Assembly (NCBI GenBank): GCA_017882405.1
Contig: JADGPO010000087.1
Span: forward strand, 1 to 21,337
DNA: 21,337 nucleotides
Direction: 5' to 3'
DNA from: Solirubrobacteraceae bacterium
GTDB lineage: Bacteria > Actinomycetota > Thermoleophilia > Solirubrobacterales > Solirubrobacteraceae
Of this stretch, positions 13,385-20,342 are shown in pieces. Position numbers and translations under genes: made by a program. Below the pieces are notes generated by a model that had not been told where the DNA came from, ran no database searches, and was given only the letters and a program-made list of their open reading frames with translations. Each line of letters begins with the position of its first letter. The first letter of the stretch is position 1.

Positions 13385-15183
13385 ACCGCTCCGCCCGCCA
13401 GTTCCTCGGCGGCCTTGAGCTGGTTCTCGACCAGGTCCAGTCCCGAGTCCCAGAAGCCCGGGTCGGCGAGGTCGATGCCGACCATCGCGGCCAGCTCCTC
13501 GGGCCCGCGCGATCCCCCGGCGGCCAGCAGATCCAGGTAGGCGGGCGCAAACGACTCGCCCTCCTGCAGATACCGGCTGTAGACCGACAGGGCCAGCAGC
13601 AGCCCGTACGCGTACGCATACACGTAGCCGGGCGAGTTGATGAAGTGCGGCACGTAGGACCACCACATCCGGTACCCGTCGGTGATCTCCACCGAGTCGC
13701 CGAACAGCTCGCGCTGGCTCTCCACCCACGCCTCGTTGATGCGGTCGACCGACAGCTCGCCGTCGTTGCGCCGCCGCGTGTGCACCAGGTGCTCGAAGCG
13801 GTTCATCGCCATCTGGCGAAACACGGTGGCGATCGCTCCCTCGATCCGGTCGGCCAGCAGGCTCAGCCGCGCCTGGTCATCGGGGGCTTCGTCGAGCAGC
13901 CGCCCGAAGACGAGCGCCTCGCCGAACACCGAGGCGGTCTCGGCCATGGTGAGCGGGGTGGACTGATGGAACACCCCCTGGGGCTGGGCGAGGGCGGCGT
14001 GCAGGCCGTGGCCGAGCTCGTGGGCCATCGTCAGGACGTCGCGGCGCCGGGCGGTGAAGTTCAGTAGGACGTAGGGGTGCACGCTGGGCACCGTGTAGGC
14101 GCAGAAGGCCCCGCCGCGCTTGTGGGGGCGCACCGGTGCGTCGACCCAGTTCTCGGCGAAGAAGCGACGGACCACCTCGCCGGCCCGGGGCGAGAACCCC
14201 TGGTAGGTGTCGAGCACGAGCTCGCGCGCGGCGCCGAACGAGTAGCTGATGTCCTCCGGCAGCACCGGCGCCGAGCGGTCGTAATCGGCGATCTTGTCCA
14301 CGCCCAGCAAGCGCGCCTTGAGCGAGTACCAGCGCTGTGCGATCCCGAAGCGGCTGCGCACCGCCTCGATCAGCGCCATCACCGACTCGTCGGACGCCTC
14401 ATTTGACAGGTTGCGGGCCGCCAGCCAGTGCGGGTAGGAGCGCAGCCGGTCGTCCACCGATTTGTCGTGAACCAGCGTGTTGTAGATGAACGCGCGCGTG
14501 CGCAGCCCCGGCTCCAGACTCGTCGTCACCGCCTCGGCAACGGCGCGCCGGACCTCGCGGTCGGGGTCCTGCAGGCGGCTCAGCGCCACGTCGAGCGGCA
14601 CCTCGCCGTCGGCGACCTGCACGCGCAGGGCAGACGCCAGCTCTCCGAACAGGCGCGCCCACGAGCTCTGGCTGGCGATCGCCTTCTCGGCGAGGATCTT
14701 CTCCTCGGGCTCGGTCAGGAGATGCGGCCGGTAGCGGCGGGCGCTGCGCAGGTAATGCGCGCAGAGCGCCAGCTGCTCGTCATCGACCAGCTCGGCGGCC
14801 CGCTCGTCGGGCAGCCCCGCCCACTCCAGCTCGAAGAACAGCAGCTTGGTCTCCAGGGCGGTGGCTCGCTCCTGCACCAGCTGCAGCAGCGCGCCGCGGC
14901 TCGGATCGGCCGTGTCGGTGGAGAAGCGCAGGGAGGCGAACGAGCCGGCCTTGCCGATCAGCTCGTTGATCTCCGCCAGCTCGCGCATCGCGGCCGCGAG
15001 TCCCGCGGCGTCCAGCTCGGCCACCCGACCGGCGTATGCCTCGGAGAAGGCCTCGGCTCGCCGCAGGGCCTCGTCGAGCTGGCGCTGCACGCCGGACTCC
15101 TCGTCTCCGTCGAGGAGCGGACTGAGGTCCCAGGCGGTCGCCAGCAGCTCGGGATCGGTGAGGTTGGCGGCGGTGCTGGACAT
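13381..15183 (-). CDS. pepF: Oligoendopeptidase F (M3B family zinc metallopeptidase)
   Basis: The 600-residue protein is an M3-family oligopeptidase that cuts short peptides in the cytosol. The zinc motif HELGH (residues 388-392, in LTMAHELGHGLH) and the downstream glutamate in LTMAETASVFGEAL (Glu415) supply the ligands and catalytic base. The helical N-terminal region (about 1-200) and C-terminal INSPGYVYAYAYG segment fit the PepF/M3B subfamily, as does the length. The ATG at 15183 is preferred over 15219: it gives MSSTAANLTDPE, and TAACCT on the minus strand ends eight bases ahead, which fits a leaderless transcript. The gene is divergent from the lipoprotein gene and convergent with the small gene ending at 13384, the two stops sharing the palindrome CTAG. 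No signal peptide is present. Confidence 0.93.
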   Translation of the reverse strand: MSSTAANLTDPELLATAWDLSPLLDGDEESGVQRQLDEALRRAEAFSEAYAGRVAELDAAGLAAAMRELAEINELIGKAGSFASLRFSTDTADPSRGALLQLVQERATALETKLLFFELEWAGLPDERAAELVDDEQLALCAHYLRSARRYRPHLLTEPEEKILAEKAIASQSSWARLFGELASALRVQVADGEVPLDVALSRLQDPDREVRRAVAEAVTTSLEPGLRTRAFIYNTLVHDKSVDDRLRSYPHWLAARNLSNEASDESVMALIEAVRSRFGIAQRWYSLKARLLGVDKIADYDRSAPVLPEDISYSFGAARELVLDTYQGFSPRAGEVVRRFFAENWVDAPVRPHKRGGAFCAYTVPSVHPYVLLNFTARRRDVLTMAHELGHGLHAALAQPQGVFHQSTPLTMAETASVFGEALVFGRLLDEAPDDQARLSLLADRIEGAIATVFRQMAMNRFEHLVHTRRRNDGELSVDRINEAWVESQRELFGDSVEITDGYRMWWSYVPHFINSPGYVYAYAYGLLLALSVYSRYLQEGESFAPAYLDLLAAGGSRGPEELAAMVGIDLADPGFWDSGLDLVENQLKAAEELAGGAV

Positions 15184-15191
15184 TCGGGGCA

Positions 15192-15197
15192 AGGTTA
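15192..15197 (-). promoter_or_regulatory. -10-like box TAACCT of pepF
   Basis: TAACCT on the minus strand is separated from the ATG at 15183 by eight bases. It supports the shorter start over the ATG-like codon at 15219, which lies upstream of the box. Confidence 0.4.
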
Positions 15198-15224
15198 CCG
15201 AGCGTTCGCCTGAGATCATCCGGG

Positions 15225-15695
15225 ATGATGAGACTCCGAGCCCTTCTGGCCGCGATTGCGGGCGCCCTGGCCGTGGCCGGCTGCGGACAGTCGGGCAGTT
15301 CGCGACATCTCGCGGTCGACGGCGTGCCTCTCGTCGACGGAGCCCGGGTCGTGGCCCGCGCGCACAGCTGCGATCGCGGCGCTCACGCCTACTGCGCGCT
15401 GCAGCTGGTGATCGTCGGCTCGGGCTTCCGCAGCTCGACGGACTTCCTGACCAGCGAGCAGAGCCGGCTGCGCAAGCTGGGCTGGACCTCCACCGTGGGC
15501 GACACGCCCAAGGAGCGCTCCGCGGACTCGCCCGGGCACCGCCTGCGCCTCAGCTACGCACTGGCCGCCGATGACCTGGTGAGCTGGGACCAGGGCACGC
15601 TCAAGCGCCGCCCGGGGATCGCTCGGGCCCTGGCGCGCACCATGTTCCAGCGCGCGCCGGCGCTCTCGCTCATGCTCCAGACGGGGTCCTCGTGA
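15225..15695 (+). CDS. Putative lipoprotein of unknown function
   Basis: The 156-residue protein starts with MMRLRALLAAIAGALAVAGC, a lipoprotein signal peptide with lipobox VAGC, so Cys20 would be the lipidated residue and the mature protein sits on the outer face of the membrane. The mature part, about 135 residues, has two further cysteines (in HSCDRGAHAYCALQL) that could form a disulfide. I recognise no domain. A segment (DFLTSEQSRLRKLGWTSTVGDTP) looks alpha/beta. ATG 15225 or 15228 may be the start. The 3' end overlaps the convergent RNase D gene by 26 bases, so their transcripts would pair at the ends. The divergent gene pepF shares a short 41-base upstream region. Confidence 0.72.
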   Translation: MMRLRALLAAIAGALAVAGCGQSGSSRHLAVDGVPLVDGARVVARAHSCDRGAHAYCALQLVIVGSGFRSSTDFLTSEQSRLRKLGWTSTVGDTPKERSADSPGHRLRLSYALAADDLVSWDQGTLKRRPGIARALARTMFQRAPALSLMLQTGSS

Positions 15696-16872
15696 GCGCC
15701 AGACGCCGCCCGGGCCCGACCGACAGCGAGCAGCGGCCGTCCAGCACGTCGCGCAGGTCGTCGCCCACCAGCTCCGCCCGCCAGCCTCCCTGCGTGCGGA
15801 CCTCGGGCTCCGGTTCGCCGCGGCGCGCGGCGCCGACGATCTGCTCCAGCTCGGCCCGCGACGCGATCAGCTCATAGGCCAGGCCGGCCTCCAGCGCGCG
15901 CCCGCGCAGCAGCGACTCGGCCAGCGAGATCAACGGCGCATCGCCGGGCTCCGAGCGTCCGCGCGCCTCGTCGCGGGGGATCGGCGGTGCCTCGCGGCCG
16001 AGGGCGATCGCCTCCAGGATCGCCTGCCCGCGGCGCTTGACGGTCGGAGGGTGCAGTCCGCGGATCTGCTCCAGCCCCGCGGTCGTGGTCGGCTTGCGCT
16101 TGGCCAGCTCCAGCAGCGCCGGGTCGGCCAGGATCGAGCCCACCGGGCGGTCCAGCTCTGAGGCGGTGCGCTCCCGCCAGGCGGCCAGCGCCCGCGCGAC
16201 CGCGCGCGCCCGCGAGTCCAGTTGGCCGACGCGCGGTAGCCGCTCCCACGCGGTTTCCGGGTCGCGCTCGTCGGTGGCCGCCTCCAACCGGCGGCACTCC
16301 TCGAGTGCCCACTCCAGGCGCCCGCTGGAGCGCAGCCGCCGCTCGAGCTCGTCGGCCAACTGCAGCAGATGGGCGACGTCCTCGGCGGCGTAGCCGAGTT
16401 GCTCGGTGGTCAGCGGGCGTGCGTCCCAGCGCGTGTAGCTGGCGGTCTTGCCCACGCGCTGGCCCAGGACCTGGCCGAGCAGATTGCCGTAGCCGGCCTG
16501 CGCGCTGGCGCCCGCGAACCCGGCCGCGATCTGCGTGTCGAAGATGTTGGTGAGCTCGGTGCCCCACGCCCGCCGCAGGATCGCCACGTCCTGGCGCCCC
16601 GCGTGCAGCACCACCAGGAACTCCGGATCGCCGAGCAGCTCCGCCAGAGGGGAGACGTCGACGTCGGTGAGCGAGTCGATCACGAAGATCAGCGGCTCGC
16701 CGCCGGGCTGCGGGTTGTCGACCGCCACCTGCACCAGGCAGAGCAGCGCGCGGTAACGCCCCTCGGACATGAACTCGGTGTCGATCCCCAGGCGCCCGGC
16801 CGCGCGGGCCGCTTGCGCGGCAGTCCTAATGTCTGCTGAGGTCGCGAGGGCGGTGCTGGACGCTGTCTCGAT
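15670..16872 (-). CDS. rnd: Ribonuclease D (DEDD 3'-5' exoribonuclease with HRDC domain), probable ATC start
   Basis: RNase D trims the 3' ends of tRNA and other structured RNAs. The first exonuclease motif is IDTEFMSEGRYRALLCLVQ, with motif II in HAGRQDVAILRR and IFDTQ, and motif III in YAAEDVAHLLQLADEL; an HRDC domain follows (about residues 240-320). The first canonical ATG, at 16770, lies inside motif I and would remove the catalytic Asp and Glu of DTEF, so it cannot be the start of an active enzyme. The open frame continues upstream to a TAG, with no ATG, GTG or TTG. ATC at 16870-16872 places DTEF about 31 residues from the N-terminus, a usual distance, and lies eight bases after a TAGGGT box. 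Total length then is 400 residues. A substitution or sequencing error in the start codon is the alternative. Confidence 0.82.
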   Translation of the reverse strand: METASSTALATSADIRTAAQAARAAGRLGIDTEFMSEGRYRALLCLVQVAVDNPQPGGEPLIFVIDSLTDVDVSPLAELLGDPEFLVVLHAGRQDVAILRRAWGTELTNIFDTQIAAGFAGASAQAGYGNLLGQVLGQRVGKTASYTRWDARPLTTEQLGYAAEDVAHLLQLADELERRLRSSGRLEWALEECRRLEAATDERDPETAWERLPRVGQLDSRARAVARALAAWRERTASELDRPVGSILADPALLELAKRKPTTTAGLEQIRGLHPPTVKRRGQAILEAIALGREAPPIPRDEARGRSEPGDAPLISLAESLLRGRALEAGLAYELIASRAELEQIVGAARRGEPEPEVRTQGGWRAELVGDDLRDVLDGRCSLSVGPGRRLALTRTPSGA

Positions 16873-16880
16873 GGCCGTGG

Positions 16881-16886
16881 ACCCTA
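16881..16886 (-). promoter_or_regulatory. -10-like box TAGGGT of rnd
   Basis: TAGGGT on the minus strand ends eight bases before the ATC that best fits as the rnd start. A second box, TAGGCT (16909-16914, minus strand), lies further up and could give a short leader instead. Confidence 0.35.
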
Positions 16887-16911
16887 CAGGGCGAATCGGC
16901 CCCCCGGAAGC

Positions 16912-16939
16912 CTAAACCGACCCCCCTGGTAGGATTTAG
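16912..16939. promoter_or_regulatory. Candidate operator CTAAA-N18-TTTAG at the rnd/sufR divergent promoters
   Basis: CTAAA (16912-16916) and TTTAG (16935-16939) are inverted repeats that flank and overlap the -10 boxes of both divergent genes. Rrf2-type SufR proteins repress their own operon by binding such sites, so this is a candidate autoregulatory element. The arms are short and the match to a known SufR site was not established. Confidence 0.25.
16930..16935 (+). promoter_or_regulatory. -10-like box TAGGAT of sufR
   Basis: TAGGAT ends nine bases before the ATG at 16945 and no ribosome site is visible, so the suf operon mRNA is probably leaderless. Confidence 0.45.
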
Positions 16940-16944
16940 CGGCG

Positions 16945-17445
16945 ATGATCTTCTCCTCCAAAGCCGAGTACGGGGTGCGGCTGATGATCGAGCTGGGACG
17001 CCAAGTCCCGTCGCACCCCACCAGCCTCAAGGCGATCGCCGATGCCGAGGGCCTGCCGCTGGCCTACCTGGAACAGGTGGTCGCGCGTCTGCGCAGAGCC
17101 GGGCTGGTGATGAGCGCCCGAGGGGCGCATGGTGGCTACTGGCTCGCGCGGCCTGCCGACGAGATCGGCATGGACGAGGTCGTCCAGGCGCTGGAGGGAT
17201 CGATCGCTCCGATGGAGTGCTTCGTGCACGACCGTACCGAGCGGGTGCTGTGCTCCCACGAGCCGGACGCCGGCCGGGGCTGCGCCACCAAGCTGCTGTG
17301 GACTCGCGTGCAGGGCGGGATCATCCGCTCGCTGCAGACCACCACGCTGGCGGAGCTAGTGCAGTTCGCCGGCGGTCCGGTCGTTGCTCCTTCCGCTCCC
17401 GTCATCGACGCCGCGGCGCTTGCCGTGAGCGCGCCCGCGAACTAA
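16945..17445 (+). CDS. sufR: Rrf2-family Fe-S regulator of the suf operon (SufR/IscR-like)
   Basis: The 166-residue protein has an N-terminal winged helix typical of the Rrf2 family (FSSKAEYGVRLMIELG, then AYLEQVVARLRRAGLV and RGAHGGYWLARP) and three conserved cysteines, Cys92, Cys103 and Cys113, in the cluster-binding loop. Family members sense iron-sulfur cluster status and repress suf genes when cluster is bound. Position directly ahead of sufC, in the same direction and separated by 28 bases, supports this role. The C-terminal 30 residues are Ala/Pro-rich. The spacing C-X10-C-X9-C is wider than the C-X5-C-X5-C of IscR. The ATG follows a TAGGAT box by nine bases. Confidence 0.85.
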   Translation: MIFSSKAEYGVRLMIELGRQVPSHPTSLKAIADAEGLPLAYLEQVVARLRRAGLVMSARGAHGGYWLARPADEIGMDEVVQALEGSIAPMECFVHDRTERVLCSHEPDAGRGCATKLLWTRVQGGIIRSLQTTTLAELVQFAGGPVVAPSAPVIDAAALAVSAPAN

Positions 17446-17473
17446 TCCGAGCCACAGAGACCGAAAGCTGAGC

Positions 17474-18256
17474 ATGCCAGACCTAGAGATCCGCAACCTG
17501 CACGTCCGCGCCGGGGAGAAGGAGATTCTCCGCGGCCTCGAGCTGAACGTCGGCAAGGGCGAGATCCACGCCCTGATGGGCCCCAACGGCTCGGGCAAGT
17601 CGACGCTGGCCAACGCGATCATGGGCCACCCCGGCCTCGAGGTCACCGACGGCCAGATCATCTTCGGCGGCGAGGACATCACCGAGACCGCACCCGACGA
17701 GCGCGCCCGCATGGGCCTGTTCATGGCCTTCCAGTACCCCGTGTCGGTGCCCGGCGTGACCGTCACCAAGTATCTGCGCACCGTGATGAACGCCCACCGC
17801 GACGCGCACGGCGAGCCGCCGATCGCGCTCAAGGAGTTCCGCCAGACGGTGGAGGCCGCGATGGAGCTGGTCAAGGTGCCGCGCGAGTTCTCAACTCGCT
17901 ACCTGAACGAGGGCTTCTCGGGCGGGGAGAAGAAGCGCATGGAGATCCTGCAGCTAGCGCTCCAGAAGCCGCAGATGGCGATCCTCGACGAGACCGACTC
18001 GGGGCTGGACATCGACGCCCTGCGGGTCGTCGCCAACGGTGTCAACTCGGTTGCCGGGCCAGACCTCGGCGTGCTGATCATCACCCACTACCAGCGGATC
18101 CTGCACCTCGTGCAGCCCAGCCACGTGCACGTCATGTACAAGGGGCGGATCGTCCGCGAGGGCGGCCCGTCGCTGGTGACCGAGCTGGAGGCCAAGGGCT
18201 ACGGCTGGATCACCGACGACATCGACGCGGGCGCGGCTCAGGAGGCGGTCGCCTAG
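17474..18256 (+). CDS. sufC: Fe-S cluster assembly ATPase SufC
   Basis: SufC is the ABC-type ATPase of the SufBCD scaffold that builds iron-sulfur clusters in the cytosol; it has no membrane domain. The 260-residue protein has a Walker A motif GPNGSGKST (36-44), the ABC signature FSGGEKKR (148-155), a Walker B region MAILDETDSGLD (168-179) and the switch histidine in ITHYQRIL. The DETDSGLD form of the D-loop region is characteristic of SufC rather than transporters. It is followed after two bases by sufS. The start follows sufR by 28 bases, with only a weak ribosome site. Confidence 0.96.
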   Translation: MPDLEIRNLHVRAGEKEILRGLELNVGKGEIHALMGPNGSGKSTLANAIMGHPGLEVTDGQIIFGGEDITETAPDERARMGLFMAFQYPVSVPGVTVTKYLRTVMNAHRDAHGEPPIALKEFRQTVEAAMELVKVPREFSTRYLNEGFSGGEKKRMEILQLALQKPQMAILDETDSGLDIDALRVVANGVNSVAGPDLGVLIITHYQRILHLVQPSHVHVMYKGRIVREGGPSLVTELEAKGYGWITDDIDAGAAQEAVA

Positions 18257-18258
18257 CC

Positions 18259-19491
18259 ATGAGCACCGTCGAGACACCGCTCGACGTCAGCGCCGAGTTC
18301 CCCGTCCTGCGCCGCGAGTTCAACGGGCGCCCGGTCGCGTACCTGGATTCGGCAGCCACCTCGCAGACGCCCCAGCCGGTACTGGACGCGATGACGCGCT
18401 ACTACACCGAGTCGCGGGCCTCGATCCACCGCGGGGTCTATCCGCTGGCCGTGGAGGCCACCGACCTCTACGAGGGCGCCCGCGAGCGGATCGCCCGCTG
18501 GCTGGGCTCGACCGTCGAGGAGACGATCTTCACCGCCAACGCCACGGCCGCGATCAACCTGGTGGCCTATACCTGGGGTCGCCAGAACGTCGGGGCGGGC
18601 GATCTGGTGGTGATCACCGAGACCGAGCACCACTCCAACATCGTCCCCTGGCAGATCCTGTGCTCCGAGCGCGGTGCCGAGCTCGACTACGTGCGGATGC
18701 TCGACGACGGTCAGCTGGACCTCGACGGCCTGGATCAGCTGCTGGCCCGCTCGCCCAAGTTGGTCGCCGTGGTCCACGTCTCCAACGTGATCGGGACGAT
18801 CAATCCGATCGAGGAGATCGTGCGCCGCTCGCACGACGCCGGCGCCACCGTGCTCGTCGACGGCTCCCAGGCGGTTCCCCAGCTGCCCGTCGACCTGCGC
18901 GCGCTAGACGCCGACTTCTACGCCTGGACCGGCCACAAGGCCTACGGACCGACCGGTATCGGCGTGCTGCACGGTCGCCGTAAGCTGCTGGAGCAGATGC
19001 CGCCCTTCATGGGTGGCGGGCACATGATCCGCACCGTCGGCGACACCGAGTCCACCTGGACCGACCTGCCGTGGAAGTTCGAGGCCGGCACCTCGCCGAT
19101 CGCCGAGGCGATCGGGCTGGGCGCGGCCGTGGACTTCATCCAGTCGATCGGGACCGAGCGGATCCGCGCGCACGAGAGCGCGCTGGTCGCCGACGCGCTC
19201 ACTCGCCTGGCGGAGGTGCCGGGCCTGACGCTGCACGGCCCGCTCGACGCCGCCGACCGCGGCGCACTGATCTCGTTCGTGCTCGCGGGCGCGCATCCGC
19301 ATGACGTGGGCGAGATCCTCGGTCGCGAGGGCGTGTGCGTGCGCACCGGTCACCACTGCACGCAGCCGTTGATGCGCCGGCTCGGCGCCACCGCCACCAC
19401 CCGCGCGTCCTACGCCGTCCACAACACGGCGGCCGACACCGACCGTCTGATCGAGGCGCTCGGGACGGTGTCTCGGGTGCTCCAGCTCTAA
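18259..19491 (+). CDS. sufS: Cysteine desulfurase SufS
   Basis: SufS is a PLP enzyme that removes sulfur from cysteine, forms a persulfide on its active-site cysteine, and hands it to SufU (or SufE). In this 410-residue protein the PLP lysine is Lys227 in TGHKAYGPTGIG and the catalytic cysteine is Cys367 in RTGHHCTQPLMRRLG. ETEHHSNIVPWQ and DGSQAVPQ provide further PLP-site motifs. This is a type II desulfurase (SufS/CsdA). The start lies two bases after the sufC stop, implying coupled translation. The ATG at 18259 gives a normal N-terminus (STVETPLDVSAEFPVLRRE). Confidence 0.96.
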   Translation: MSTVETPLDVSAEFPVLRREFNGRPVAYLDSAATSQTPQPVLDAMTRYYTESRASIHRGVYPLAVEATDLYEGARERIARWLGSTVEETIFTANATAAINLVAYTWGRQNVGAGDLVVITETEHHSNIVPWQILCSERGAELDYVRMLDDGQLDLDGLDQLLARSPKLVAVVHVSNVIGTINPIEEIVRRSHDAGATVLVDGSQAVPQLPVDLRALDADFYAWTGHKAYGPTGIGVLHGRRKLLEQMPPFMGGGHMIRTVGDTESTWTDLPWKFEAGTSPIAEAIGLGAAVDFIQSIGTERIRAHESALVADALTRLAEVPGLTLHGPLDAADRGALISFVLAGAHPHDVGEILGREGVCVRTGHHCTQPLMRRLGATATTRASYAVHNTAADTDRLIEALGTVSRVLQL

Positions 19492-19502
19492 ACGGACGCG
19501 GC

Positions 19503-19508
19503 TAGGCT
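19503..19508 (+). promoter_or_regulatory. TAGGCT box in the sufS-sufU gap
   Basis: TAGGCT lies 12 bases upstream of the sufU ATG and next to GGAAGGA (19510-19516), a ribosome site. It matches the local -10 pattern, but could be chance because sufU would be read through from upstream. Confidence 0.25.
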
Positions 19509-19520
19509 CGGAAGGACGCC

Positions 19521-19946
19521 ATGGACGACCTGTATCGGGAGAACATCCTCGAGCACTACAAGCGGCCCCACAACTGGAGCCCGCCCGAGCCCGAACTGGA
19601 GCGCGTCGACCTGCAGTACCACGATCTCAACCCGCTGTGCGGCGATGAGCTGACGGTCAAGCTGGCCGTCGGCGACGACGAGCGGATCGAGGGCGTGCGC
19701 TTCGAGGGGCACGGCTGCGCGATCTCGCAGGCGGCGGCCTCGATGGCCTCCGACGAGGTCCAGGGGATGAAGGTCTCAGAGCTGCTGAACCTCGACCGCT
19801 CGTTCGTGCTGGAGCTGCTGGGGATCGACATCTCGGCTCAGCGGATGAAATGCGCGCTGCTGTCGCTCAAGGTGCTCAAGAGCGCCTCGCTCGGTGACGC
19901 CGTGGCCTGGGAGTCCGAGACCCCCGAGAGCGGCGCCGCGGCCTAG
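19521..19946 (+). CDS. sufU: SufU sulfur-transfer protein
   Basis: SufU accepts sulfur from SufS in bacteria lacking SufE, holding a zinc ion that allows the exchange. The 141-residue protein shows the zinc ligands in NPLCGDE (Cys40, Asp42), GHGCAISQA (Cys66) and RMKCALLSL (Cys111). The insertion of residues between the second and third ligands is typical of SufU and distinguishes it from IscU scaffolds. GGAAGGA, four bases upstream of the ATG, is a good ribosome site. A 29-base gap separates it from sufS. The Rieske gene follows after 78 bases. Confidence 0.94.
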   Translation: MDDLYRENILEHYKRPHNWSPPEPELERVDLQYHDLNPLCGDELTVKLAVGDDERIEGVRFEGHGCAISQAAASMASDEVQGMKVSELLNLDRSFVLELLGIDISAQRMKCALLSLKVLKSASLGDAVAWESETPESGAAA

Positions 19947-20010
19947 CGGTCGTGCTGAGCGTGAGTCCCCGCCCCCGCTAGACTTCGGAATGGAAATCCG
20001 ATCCCCACGC

Positions 20011-20016
20011 TAGGTT
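20011..20016 (+). promoter_or_regulatory. -10-like box TAGGTT of the Rieske ferredoxin gene
   Basis: TAGGTT ends eight bases before the GTG at 20025 and no ribosome site is visible, suggesting a leaderless transcript and an internal promoter within the suf cluster. A second such box, TAGACT (19979-19984), lies 32 bases upstream. Confidence 0.45.
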
Positions 20017-20024
20017 TTACGATC

Positions 20025-20342
20025 GTGCCACAGGTCATCGACGTCTGTCCCCTCTCAGAGCTCCCGCCGGGCGAGCGCCGCCTGGTCGAATGGGATGACC
20101 TGGAGATCGGGGTGTTCAACTGCGGTGGCACCGTGTACGCGATCGAGGACCGTTGCTCGCACGACGACGGCTCGCTGATCGACGGTGAGCTCGATGAGGA
20201 GTCGTGCACGATCGAATGCCCGCGACATGGCTCGCGGTTCGACATCCGGACCGGCAAGCCCAAGACCCTGCCCGCGTATGTTCCGGTCGACACCTTCCCG
20301 GTGATCATCGAGGACAAAACGATCAAGCTGGAGGTGGACTAA
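20025..20342 (+). CDS. Rieske [2Fe-2S] ferredoxin associated with the suf operon
   Basis: The 105-residue protein carries the Rieske ligands Cys44-His46 (RCSHDDGSL) and Cys65-His68 (CPRHGSRFD), which hold a [2Fe-2S] cluster, in a small soluble domain of the type annotated as a dioxygenase ferredoxin component. Rieske ferredoxins occur inside actinobacterial suf operons (for example near sufD and sufC in Streptomyces), so it may supply electrons for cluster assembly or repair; the exact role is not known. The GTG at 20025 lies eight bases after a TAGGTT box. The TAA stop overlaps the sufB ATG by one base (TAATG), implying coupled translation. Confidence 0.92.
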   Translation: MPQVIDVCPLSELPPGERRLVEWDDLEIGVFNCGGTVYAIEDRCSHDDGSLIDGELDEESCTIECPRHGSRFDIRTGKPKTLPAYVPVDTFPVIIEDKTIKLEVD

